A DNA stretch of 64,000 nt from the NCBI RefSeq assembly GCF_030381805.1, contig NZ_JAUDRH010000007.1, positions 372,001 through 436,000 on the forward strand. The letters are read 5' to 3'. Below the pieces are notes generated by a model. That model made no database searches and had not been told where the DNA came from. It worked only from the letters and a program-made list of their open reading frames with translations. The position numbers and the translations under genes were made by a program. How positions within the stretch are numbered: position 1 is the stretch's first letter; every line of letters starts with the position of its first letter. Positions 53,401 to 59,581 of this stretch are shown here, piece after piece. Source of the stretch: Chlorogloeopsis sp. ULAP01 (GTDB lineage: Bacteria; Cyanobacteriota; Cyanobacteriia; Cyanobacteriales; Nostocaceae).

Positions 53401-54043
53401 TCCAATTTTGGAGGAGTGGAAGCAGCGAATTATTGAGGAGAAGTTGCTGCATCCACAGGTGATTTACGGGTATTTCCCTTGTCAGGCTGAGGGGAATTCG
53501 CTGTATATTTATGAAACGAACCACAAAGACGCAAAGAACGTGAAGGAAGTAGCAAAGTTTGAGTTTCCCAGACAGAAGTCTTTGAGAAGACTATGTATTG
53601 CAGATTTCTTTACACCGAAGGAGTCGGGAATTATTGATGTCTTCCCGATGCAAGCTGTGACGGTGGGACATATTGCCACGGAGTACGCGCAGAAGCTGTT
53701 TGCAGATAATAGATACACAGATTATCTGTATTTCCACGGTTTAGCCGTGCAGGTGGCGGAAGCGTTGGCTGAGTGGACACACGCTAGAATTCGGCGAGAA
53801 TTGGGTTTTGGTGCTGAGGAACCCGATAATATTCGGGATATTTTGGCACAGCGATATCGTGGCTCAAGGTATAGTTTTGGATATCCGGCTTGTCCGAATA
53901 TTCAGGATCAGTACAAGCAGTTGGAGTTGTTGGGAACTGGCAGGATTAATTTGTATATGGATGAAAGTGAGCAGCTTTATCCGGAACAGTCTACAACTGC
54001 GATTATTGCTTATCACCCTGTAGCGAAGTACTTTAGCGCGTAA
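50495..54043 (+). CDS. metH: cobalamin-dependent methionine synthase
   Basis: About 1182 residues; transfers the methyl group of 5-methyltetrahydrofolate to homocysteine through methylcobalamin. Domains in order: homocysteine-binding with zinc ligands in LGLNCATGP and GGCCGTRPEH, pterin-binding (IIGERLNASGSKK, DVNVDYVGRDGVRDM), B12 cap, B12-binding with the axial-His motif KGDVHDIGKN, GLLVKST and GGAALT, a long charged linker (AETVEEKAPTETKEADTRRS), then the AdoMet reactivation domain (RRELGFGAEEP, YRGSRYSFGYPACPN). ATG 50495 gives the MTHPFLERLHSPDRPV start usual in cyanobacteria and has GGAAA just before it. A hairpin follows the stop. Confidence 0.95.
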   Translation: MTHPFLERLHSPDRPVLVFDGAMGTNLQRQNLTADDFGGAEYEGCNEYLVHTKPEAVAKVHSDFLAAGADVIETDTFGGTSIVLAEYDLADQAYYLSKTAAELAKRVAAQYSTPEKPRFVAGSMGPTTKLPTLGHIDFDTIKDAFAEQAEALWDGGVDLFIVETCQDVLQIKAALNGIEEVFAKKGQRRPLMVSVTMETMGTMLVGTEISAVLTILEPYPIDILGLNCATGPDLMKPHIKYLSQHSPFVVSCIPNAGLPENVGGQAHYRLTPMELRMALMHFVEDLGVQVIGGCCGTRPEHIQQLAEIARELKPKIRQPQIEAAAASIYSIQPYEQDNSFLIIGERLNASGSKKCRELLNAEDWDGLVSMARSQVKEGAHILDVNVDYVGRDGVRDMHEVVSRLVNNVTLPLMLDSTEWEKMEAGLKVAGGKCILNSTNYEDGEPRFLKVLELAKKYGAGVVVGTIDEDGMARTAEKKFQIAQRAYRQALESGISAREIFFDPLALPISTGIEEDRANGKATIEAIRRIHQELPGCHIILGVSNVSFGLNPAARIVLNSMFLHEAIAAGMDAAIVSASKILPLSKIEPQHQEVCRQLIYDERKFEGDVCVYDPLGELTTMFEGVTTKRDKGVDENLPIEEMLKRHIIDGERIGLEKHLEKALEKYKPLDIINTFLLDGMKVVGELFGSGQMQLPFVLQSAETMKAAVAYLEPFMEKSEAGNNAKGTVIIATVKGDVHDIGKNLVDIILSNNGYKVINLGIKQPVENIIDAYEKHKADCIAMSGLLVKSTAFMKENLEVFNEKGITVPVILGGAALTPKFVHEDCQNTYKGKVVYGKDAFSDLHFMDKLMPAKYSGKWDDFKGFLDEFAEDGISENGHKKPVAEAETVEEKAPTETKEADTRRSEAVAVDIERPTPPFWGTKLLQPSDISLEEVFWYLDLQALVAGQWQFRKPKEQSKEEYQAFLNEKVYPILEEWKQRIIEEKLLHPQVIYGYFPCQAEGNSLYIYETNHKDAKNVKEVAKFEFPRQKSLRRLCIADFFTPKESGIIDVFPMQAVTVGHIATEYAQKLFADNRYTDYLYFHGLAVQVAEALAEWTHARIRRELGFGAEEPDNIRDILAQRYRGSRYSFGYPACPNIQDQYKQLELLGTGRINLYMDESEQLYPEQSTTAIIAYHPVAKYFSA

Positions 54044-54050
54044 TCTCTTA

Positions 54051-54077
54051 ACCCCTCTTTGCAAACAGAGAGGGGGA
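54051..54077 (+). terminator. hairpin after metH
   Basis: Inverted repeat CCCCTCT / AGAGGGG starting 8 bp after the metH stop codon, with a loop of about 10 nt and no clear T tract. It may stabilise the mRNA end or terminate weakly. Confidence 0.6.
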
Positions 54078-54088
54078 ATTTAGGATGA

Positions 54089-54376
54089 AATACCAGAAAA
54101 ATTCTGGATATCAGCAAGTAATATATTGAAAAGCCTGTATTTACGTACAAAATCAGGTGAATATACGGAATCTTTCCATCTATGATCCGAAAAAGGATAA
54201 TATCGGTGAAAATTTCTAGATATTCACCCTAAATAAGGTGGTTATACGGAAAAATTCTGTATATCTAGTTGGATATTGACGATATCCAGAAAATTTCTTG
54301 ATATTATTACTAATATGCTTGTAATCCTTTCTCTACCTAAGTCCTGAGTGTGATATACGGAAAGTTTCCGCATAAT
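54089..54376. repeat. cluster of seven imperfect palindromes (GGAAA/TTTCC type) between metH and the glycosyltransferase
   Basis: Seven inverted repeats, most built on ATAT(A/C)C(A/G)GAAA-TTTC(C/T)(G/T)NATAT. Approximate centres are 54100, 54172, 54192 (variant ATCCGAAAAAGGAT), 54212, 54253, 54293 and 54364. Spacings are about 72, 20, 20, 41, 40 and 71 bp, all close to whole numbers of helical turns. This could be an array of operator sites or an AT-rich structural element; it does not look like CRISPR because the spacers are short and share the motif. Confidence 0.7.
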
Positions 54377-54501
54377 TAATAGTTGGGCTGCTTTTAGTTA
54401 CTTGTGGTGGCAGATATCTTGAGATTGTTGGTGGGGCGACTTAAAGGGTTAAGATTGAGCAGTCCTATTTACGGAAGCGCTGCTGATTGAGGGGGAAGAA
54501 A

Positions 54502-55767
54502 GTGAGTCGAATTGTTGTCACAACCCTGGGAACGCTTGGCGATCTCCATCCCATGATCGCGATTGCGCTAGAGCTACGGCAGCGAGGACATGATGTTGGG
54601 TTTGTCACGCATGAAGTGTATCAATCGAAGCTGCAAGCTTTAGGCTTTGAGTTTCACGCCATGCGCCCGGATTTCACAGCGATGAAAGACCCGCAGGAAA
54701 TGGCGCGGATGATGGATTTAAAGACCGGACAAGAATACATGGTGCGTCAGTGGGCGAACCCGAATTTACGCGAAATGTATACGGATATACTCGATGTTGC
54801 CAAAAGTGCAGACTTCATCTTTTCGGGTGAAGGCGTGATGGCAACGCCGCTTGTGGCAGAAAAACTCGGAATGCGATGGGCTTCTAGCGCAATGGTTCCC
54901 CTCTCATTTTTCTCAATCTATGATCCTCCGGTTTTAGCGCCGTTCCCGGCTTTAGCAAAGCTATACAAACTGGGACCATTAGTGAGTCGAGGCGTGCTTA
55001 ATTTTGCCAAAATTGTCAGTAACTCTTGGGCAGATCCGATTCGACAACTGCGCCGAGAACTTGGCTTATCCCCGATTGACTATAATCCCTTTCTTGAGAA
55101 TCGATTTTCGCCTTACCTAGTCGTTGCTTTATTTTCTTCGGTGTTCGGGCAACCTCAACCCGACTGGGCAGACAACACCATCGTTGCAGGCTTCACCTTC
55201 TACGATGGAACGCAGGAAGGCGCAGAACTGGCCCCAGAACTGAAGCAGTTTTTAGAAGTGGGCGACCCTCCGATTGTCTTCACGCTTGGCTCTGCTGCGG
55301 TGATGAATGCGGGAAATTTCTACCAAGAAAGTCTTCAAGCCGTCAAACAACTCAATCGTCGCGCTGTTTTTCTCATTGGCAACCACTTGCGACTGGAGAA
55401 CCTTCCAGCCAATGTTTTAGCAGTCAACTATGCGCCATATTCTCAAATTTTTCCTGATGCTTGTGCGATCGTGCACCAGGGCGGCGTTGGTACGACAGCA
55501 CAGGCATTACGGGCAGGTCGTCCAACTTTAATCATGCCGTACGGTCATGATCAGCCTGACAATGCAGCAAGAGTTCAACGATTAGGAACATCTCGTACCA
55601 TTTCCCGCGAACAATACTCCGCTTCACGAGTTGTAAAGGAATTGAGCGAATTGCTTGAGAATCCGAGTTATGCAGCCAAAGCAGCGGAAATTGGGCGAAT
55701 TGTGCAGGCAGAAAATGGGGTGGGTGTAGCCTGTGATGCCATCGAAAACCAACTAAAAAAGTTGTAG
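54502..55767 (+). CDS. UGT/MGT-type (GT1) glycosyltransferase
   Basis: 421 residues with a two-domain GT-B fold. The N-terminus VVTTLGTLGDLHPMIAIALELRQRGHDV is the usual acceptor-side start and the donor-binding signature is AIVHQGGVGTTAQALRAGRPTLIMPYGHDQPDNAARV, present over about 485-520 in the nucleotide-sugar loop region (HQGG, then GHDQPDNA). GTG 54502 is chosen because GGGGGAAGAA precedes it; TTG 54487 is in the same frame. Enzymes of this type glycosylate lipids, carotenoids or macrolide-like compounds. An attC-like site begins 20 bp after the stop, so this gene may have arrived as an integron cassette. Confidence 0.9.
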   Translation: MSRIVVTTLGTLGDLHPMIAIALELRQRGHDVGFVTHEVYQSKLQALGFEFHAMRPDFTAMKDPQEMARMMDLKTGQEYMVRQWANPNLREMYTDILDVAKSADFIFSGEGVMATPLVAEKLGMRWASSAMVPLSFFSIYDPPVLAPFPALAKLYKLGPLVSRGVLNFAKIVSNSWADPIRQLRRELGLSPIDYNPFLENRFSPYLVVALFSSVFGQPQPDWADNTIVAGFTFYDGTQEGAELAPELKQFLEVGDPPIVFTLGSAAVMNAGNFYQESLQAVKQLNRRAVFLIGNHLRLENLPANVLAVNYAPYSQIFPDACAIVHQGGVGTTAQALRAGRPTLIMPYGHDQPDNAARVQRLGTSRTISREQYSASRVVKELSELLENPSYAAKAAEIGRIVQAENGVGVACDAIENQLKKL

Positions 55768-55787
55768 TCTCATTGTAGGTAGCAGCC

Positions 55788-55874
55788 GCCCAACAATCCG
55801 GTTGGAGCGGACAGTTGAGAGTCTTTTCGTCTTCGTTCAGGTTGATCTGCTGCCGCTCAACCGGGTCGTTAGGT
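55788..55874 (+). mobile_element. attC-like recombination site 1 (after the glycosyltransferase)
   Basis: An 87-bp imperfect inverted repeat with the layout of an integron attC. R'' is GCCCAAC (55788-55794) and R' is GTTAGGT (55868-55874), matching RYYYAAC and GTTRRRY. The inner arms CCGGTTGGAGCGG (55798-55810) and CCGCTCAACCGG (55853-55864) pair fully except for one unpaired G, the type of extrahelical base that sets strand choice in attC sites. No integrase gene is present in the window. Confidence 0.7.
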
Positions 55875-56008
55875 TGCATTGTTGGTGGAGACGGGATTTT
55901 CAGAGCATCGATAATATCTTGTTCCAGAGAGGTATTGGTAAGGTTTAGGATTTTTGGTTTAGCATGTTTCCTGACGAAGAAAGCTTTCTTAATCAAGGAG
56001 GTGATTGA

Positions 56009-56152
56009 GTGGATCTGCTAATTCGAGACGCTCAACTCGATGACGCTGAAGCGATTTTAGCCATACTAAACCCGATCATTGAAGTTGGAGCAGCGAACAA
56101 AGCCTTCTTCTTCGTTTCACGTTGGTCGGTCGCCGCTCAACTATGCCGTTAG
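56009..56152 (+). pseudogene. truncated GNAT-type N-acetyltransferase gene
   Basis: Begins at GTG after a very strong Shine-Dalgarno (AAGGAGGTGATTGA). The product starts MDLLIRDAQLDDAEAILAIL and continues NPIIEVGA, as in phosphinothricin-type GNAT acetyltransferases. After codon 28 it runs into attC-like DNA and stops in the R' box. The rest of the acetyltransferase (about 130 residues) is absent. Confidence 0.6.
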
Positions 56153-56154
56153 AT
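56084..56154 (+). mobile_element. partial/chimeric attC-like site 2
   Basis: R' is GTTAGAT (56148-56154, GTTRRRY). The arm CGCCGCTCAAC (56131-56141) pairs with GTTGGAGCAGCG (56084-56095) with one extra G and one mismatch, as in site 1. A proper R'' box upstream is missing; that side is acetyltransferase coding sequence. It looks like half an attC joined to a truncated gene. Confidence 0.5.
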
Positions 56155-56185
56155 GTTAATCAAAGCATCATTACGAAATATCGAA

Positions 56186-56875
56186 ATGGAATTAGAGAAA
56201 AAGCAAATTCTTGTTGTAGGAGCCAGTCGAGGCATTGGTGCAGCTGTTGCTCAACATTTTGCTCAAAAAGGTGAGTATGTGCTTTCTGTTTCAAGGAGCC
56301 AGCCTGTTGCAGGAGAGTGGATTCAAGCAGATATTTCCACAGCAGAAGGGATACGATCAGTTATTGATAGTGTTGGTGAATCTCGCTTGGATGCACTGTT
56401 ATTTATGGGTGGAGTGTGGGAAGAAGGTGCGTTTACGGAGCGATACAACTTCATGCAAAGTCCTGATCGAGAAACTCGTTATGTGATAGCTGTAAATACG
56501 ATTGCTCCTATTGAACTAACTAAACAACTCACCAAAAATCTTGTTAGATCGAATAATCCAAGAGCTATATTTATCGGCTCATTATCTGGTCTAGATAATG
56601 CTGCATCGATCGAGGTAGCTAATACAGCATCAAAATTCGGATTGCGAGGCGCAGCACAAGCTTTAAAGATAGCTCTACGTGATTACAAGATTGGTGTTAC
56701 AGTTATTAACCCTGGAAATGTCGCTACAGAAGAAGTAATGGCAGATATTGAAGAAGGTAGATTTGAGCAGCAAGTTCCGATCCCTCTTACAGATATCATT
56801 TCTGCAATTGAGTGGATTCTAAAGCTTTCAAATGCGGTGAACATCGGAGAAATTAATATGCAACAGAAGGATTAA
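56186..56875 (+). CDS. short-chain dehydrogenase/reductase-like protein
   Basis: 229 residues with an N-terminal Rossmann motif ILVVGASRGIGAAVAQHFA (G-x3-G-x-G) and the SDR stretches NTIAPIELTKQL and FIGSLSGLD. The catalytic YxxxK is altered: the position four residues before Lys in EVANTASKF is Asn, so ordinary dehydrogenase chemistry is doubtful. The frame opens at ATG 56153, within the attC-like R' box; I prefer ATG 56186 (MELEKKQILVV). The gene lies between attC-like sites 2 and 3, in cassette orientation. Confidence 0.8.
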   Translation: MELEKKQILVVGASRGIGAAVAQHFAQKGEYVLSVSRSQPVAGEWIQADISTAEGIRSVIDSVGESRLDALLFMGGVWEEGAFTERYNFMQSPDRETRYVIAVNTIAPIELTKQLTKNLVRSNNPRAIFIGSLSGLDNAASIEVANTASKFGLRGAAQALKIALRDYKIGVTVINPGNVATEEVMADIEEGRFEQQVPIPLTDIISAIEWILKLSNAVNIGEINMQQKD

Positions 56876-56917
56876 TCGATTAGCATTGTCAAGCAGGCAT
56901 AGATGCTAAATGCTGAA

Positions 56918-57001
56918 ATCTAACAATCGCGCTGCACCAGAACGTTTTAGTATGGTTGAGTTGCAAAGATTATCCCCATCCGGTGAGTTCAACCGTTAGA
57001 C
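56918..57001 (+). mobile_element. attC-like recombination site 3 (after the SDR gene)
   Basis: R'' is ATCTAAC (56918-56924) and R' is GTTAGAC (56995-57001); both match the consensus and pair with each other over six bases. Inner arms GCTGCACC and GGTGAGTTC pair partly. The 84-bp size fits attC, and the site begins 42 bp after the SDR stop codon. Confidence 0.65.
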
Positions 57002-57110
57002 TGAACACAATACTACAGAAAAACAGTGCATGGCTAAGGAATCAACTTTGCTCTCATTAGAAATTTTTTTGTAACTTAGAATTAAAAGTAATTGTGCATA
57101 GTTTGTCAGC

Positions 57111-57328
57111 ATGAACCAGAGAATGAGGCAAGTAATTCTCTACAAAGACGAAGATGGCTATTGGGTGGTAGAGTATCCAAGCCTTAAGGGGTGTATCAGC
57201 CAAGGTAGGACAAAGGAGGAAGCTCTTTCAAATATCAGGGAGGAATTTTAGGCTACGTTGCAGCTTTGGAGGAGGATGGCTTAACTGTTCCAGAAGAGAA
57301 GTTTGAAACGTTTCTGGTGGTTGTGTGA
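57111..57328 (+). pseudogene. hicB: hicB-type antitoxin gene, frameshifted
   Basis: The first frame reads MNQRMRQVILYKDEDGYWVV then EYPSLKGCISQGRTKEEALS and ends at TAG 57249-57251. Another frame continues with the normal HicB end (LGYVAALEEDG, VPEEKFETFLVVV) to TGA 57328. One lost base around GAGGAATTTTAG explains the break. The product would normally bind and neutralise HicA. Confidence 0.75.
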
Positions 57329-57507
57329 GTAGAATACCTAGAATTTCAGGGCAAGAATGCATCAAAGCGTTGAAAAAGGTGGGTTTTTACCAGAAGCGAA
57401 GGGAAAGTAGCCATGTCATTCTGCGTCGAGATAATTTTCAATCACACGACCCTTATAAACACCCCAAAAAAGCCATAATAGGAGTATTTGTAAAGTGTCG
57501 TGGCTAA
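57325..57507 (+). pseudogene. hicA: hicA-type toxin gene, 3' part lost
   Basis: Starts with GTG overlapping the old hicB stop (GTGA), the usual hicBA coupling. The product MSRIPRISGQECIKALKKVG then FYQKRRESSHVILRRDN matches the first half of HicA, including the catalytic His in SHVILRR. The C-terminal half after residue 40 is replaced by unrelated sequence ending in KCRG. It is probably an inactive remnant. Confidence 0.7.
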
Positions 57508-57522
57508 AAGGCGGGTTTTTTT

Positions 57523-57834
57523 ATGGAGTCAGTTATTTCTGAACACATCGAAATCACGCTTGGTGTATGTGGTGGTAAACCGCGTATTGCTGGACATCGG
57601 ATTCGAGTGCAGGATATTGTCATCTGGCACGAACGATTAGGACTTTCACCAGATGAGATAGTATCGCAGTATCCCAGTATCACCTTGGCTGATGTGTATG
57701 CGGCGTTGGCATATTATCACGATCATCTTGAGGAAATAAGGCAACAAATTCTAGAAGATGAAGAGTTTGCTAAACAGTTGCAGGCGCAAACTCCTTCGCT
57801 TTTGTTGCAAAAACTAGACAATCGAGATGTCTAG
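57523..57834 (+). CDS. DUF433 antitoxin (VapB-like)
   Basis: 103 residues. The DUF433 core (GVCGGKPRIAGHRIRVQDIV, GLSPDEIVSQYPSITLADVYAALAYY given in two parts) is a short helix-turn-helix-like antitoxin domain. It overlaps the DUF5615 gene by 8 bp, the standard pairing. It starts 15 bp after the hicA remnant, preceded by a small GGCGGG/TTTTTT stretch that may terminate upstream transcripts. Confidence 0.88.
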   Translation: MESVISEHIEITLGVCGGKPRIAGHRIRVQDIVIWHERLGLSPDEIVSQYPSITLADVYAALAYYHDHLEEIRQQILEDEEFAKQLQAQTPSLLLQKLDNRDV

Positions 57835-58162
57835 GACGATTAGATTTCACCTAGATGAAAATGTTAGTAACGTCATTGCAGACGGATTACGCCGTCGTGG
57901 TACTGATGTTACAACTACCCCAGAACAAGGATTAATATCTGTCTCAGATGAACAACAACTAGCGTTTACACTGGCTGAGAGTAGAGTAATTTTCACTCAA
58001 GATGCAGATTTTCTCCGCTTCCATCAAGCAGGTGTTAATCATGCTGGCATTGTCTACTGTAGTCAGGGTAGTCGCTCAATTGGTGAGATCATACGCAGCT
58101 TGATTTTAATTTGGGAGTGGTTAGATGTGGAAGAAATGTGTGGACGTGTTGAATTTATTTAA
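57827..58162 (+). CDS. DUF5615 PIN-like toxin
   Basis: 111 residues with the Mut7-C/PIN-like pattern: acidic residues in FHLDENVS at the N-terminus, SDEQQLAFTLAESRVIFTQDADF with conserved Asp, and the end IWEWLDVEEMCGRVEFI. The family is paired with DUF433 antitoxins and is probably a ribonuclease. It appears intact, unlike its hicBA neighbours. Confidence 0.88.
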   Translation: MSRTIRFHLDENVSNVIADGLRRRGTDVTTTPEQGLISVSDEQQLAFTLAESRVIFTQDADFLRFHQAGVNHAGIVYCSQGSRSIGEIIRSLILIWEWLDVEEMCGRVEFI

Positions 58163-58190
58163 AAGAACAAGAGGTGAAAACTGTCTAGGA

Positions 58191-58242
58191 AGCGATCGCC
58201 CGATTTTAAAACCTAAGCACTAATGAGAAAAATGTGATCGCT
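58191..58242. repeat. 52-bp direct repeat, copy 1
   Basis: Aligns without gaps to 59198-59249 (43 of 52 identical; 28 of 31 in the part CCTAAGCACTA...GATCGCT). Both copies begin with AGCGATCGC. Together they bracket about 955 bp holding the DUF4259 fragment and the Uma2 gene. Confidence 0.7.
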
Positions 58243-58470
58243 GCTGCTGAAGTAGTTGTGGCATTAATGGGTAGAGCGGCAACATCACTTCCCGATGAAG
58301 TTATGGAGTGGGTTGAAAGACAAGGTGAGATGCATTCCGCAGTTGTTAATAAAGCTAGAAGTGCTGTCAATCGAGTTTTGGTTGATTCTGAGCTGCAAAG
58401 TGTTTGGGAAGATTCAGGCAGCAGTGAGTGGAAGGCGAGTGTCGAAAATCTTCTGAAGCGTTTGGCGTAG
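58234..58470 (+). pseudogene. DUF4259-like C-terminal fragment
   Basis: The frame continues back to about 58212 (STNEKNVIAAAEVVVALMG) but has a stop upstream, so the N-terminal half of a DUF4259 protein is missing. Typical stretches are AAAEVVVALMG, KARSAVNRVL and ELQSVWEDSGSSEWKASVENLL. No ribosome binding site was found. Function is unknown even for intact members. Confidence 0.55.
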
Positions 58471-58553
58471 CATAACACAGCGATTCGCTTGCACCAGTTT
58501 GATGAAATATAATTACAACAATACTGAAGGCATTGATTGGGCTAAGTTGACTT

Positions 58554-59180
58554 ATGACTATTGCGATCAACCAACCAATACAACAGCAGCCGCTCAACTT
58601 TGAAGAGTTTCTTGCCCGTTACGGTAGCGATAACCGCTACGAACTGATTGATGGAGAGGTGTTCGACTTGGAACCTACAGGTCTGCATGAAGAGGTTGCA
58701 GCTTTTATTACCACAGAGATCTGTGTCCAAATCGACACTACAGACTTACCCTGGTTTGTTCTTCAGCGTGGGCTGTTACGCCCTTCTAACACTGGTATGA
58801 CAGCATTTCGACCTGATGTTGCAGTTATCGATCAAGACGAACTTATCCAAGAACCACTTTGGTCTGAGCCATCGATTCTGACGTTAGGTAGTTCAATTAA
58901 GTTTGTAGCAGAAGTTGTGAGCAGCAACTGGCAAAATGATTATGCTCGTAAGGATGAGGACTACGCAGTTCTAGGAATTCCAGAATATTGGATTGCAGAC
59001 TACGCAGGCTTGGGTGGAACTCGACACATTGGAAAGCCCAAACAACCCACCCTCTCTATCTGTAAGCTAGTGGATGGAGAGTATGAAATTCAGCAACTTC
59101 GGGGCAATCAGGCGATTGCCTCTCCAACTTTTCCAGATTTAAAGCTGACGGCTGAACAGGTGTTGAGGGCTGGCAGGTAA
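58554..59180 (+). CDS. Uma2 family (DUF820) putative restriction endonuclease
   Basis: 208 residues with the cyanobacterial Uma2 pattern: NFEEFLARYGSDNRYELIDGEVF at the start, RPDVAVIDQDE (the Asp of the PD motif), FVAEVVSSNWQNDYARKDEDY (E-x-V in place of ExK, then K downstream), and EYWIADYA. The fold is PD-(D/E)XK nuclease-like, although a cellular role is unproven. Such genes occur in many copies in cyanobacteria and move frequently. It lies between two direct 52-bp repeats. Confidence 0.88.
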   Translation: MTIAINQPIQQQPLNFEEFLARYGSDNRYELIDGEVFDLEPTGLHEEVAAFITTEICVQIDTTDLPWFVLQRGLLRPSNTGMTAFRPDVAVIDQDELIQEPLWSEPSILTLGSSIKFVAEVVSSNWQNDYARKDEDYAVLGIPEYWIADYAGLGGTRHIGKPKQPTLSICKLVDGEYEIQQLRGNQAIASPTFPDLKLTAEQVLRAGR

Positions 59181-59581
59181 AATTGCCTGCTTTGAATAGC
59201 GATCGCTCAATTGACAACCCTAAGCACTAGTGGGAAAAATGCGATCGCTAAATACTTAATGCATTTAATGCAGCTTACTTGTTTGTTAAGTTAAATCCGC
59301 ATACATTCTCAAGCGATCGCCCAGGAATTTATCGATAGGGTGGTCGTAATTGTTGCATATTACTGGGAATCGATACTAATTCATATATGCATCAAACCAT
59401 TAAGATTTTCTGTGTTCAGAGCATTTGGTAGTGCGGTGACTTATATATAAATTAACCGCCTAATTTCTGCTGTAAGTAAGTGCAACTAAGAGTGGTTGGT
59501 TATACCAACCTATTTTTTAATGACTAGCCGCTTTCGTCTTGTTCCTCCCATGACATATGCATAAACTAAAGAGATTATATT
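59181..59581. other. intergenic region with direct repeat copy 2
   Basis: Holds the second 52-bp repeat (59198-59249), several GCGATCGC sites, and AT-rich DNA with the likely promoter of the carboxylesterase gene. No gene was seen. Confidence 0.5.
59198..59249. repeat. 52-bp direct repeat, copy 2
   Basis: Partner of 58191-58242. In the frame matching the DUF4259 fragment this copy encodes LSTSGKNAIAKYL, so it may be a second, shorter remnant of the same gene rather than a mobile-element end. Confidence 0.65.

Noticed and set aside
54089..54376. Palindrome cluster considered as a CRISPR array
   Set aside because: Repeats are imperfect and palindromic, spacing varies from 20 to 72 bp, and no cas gene is nearby.
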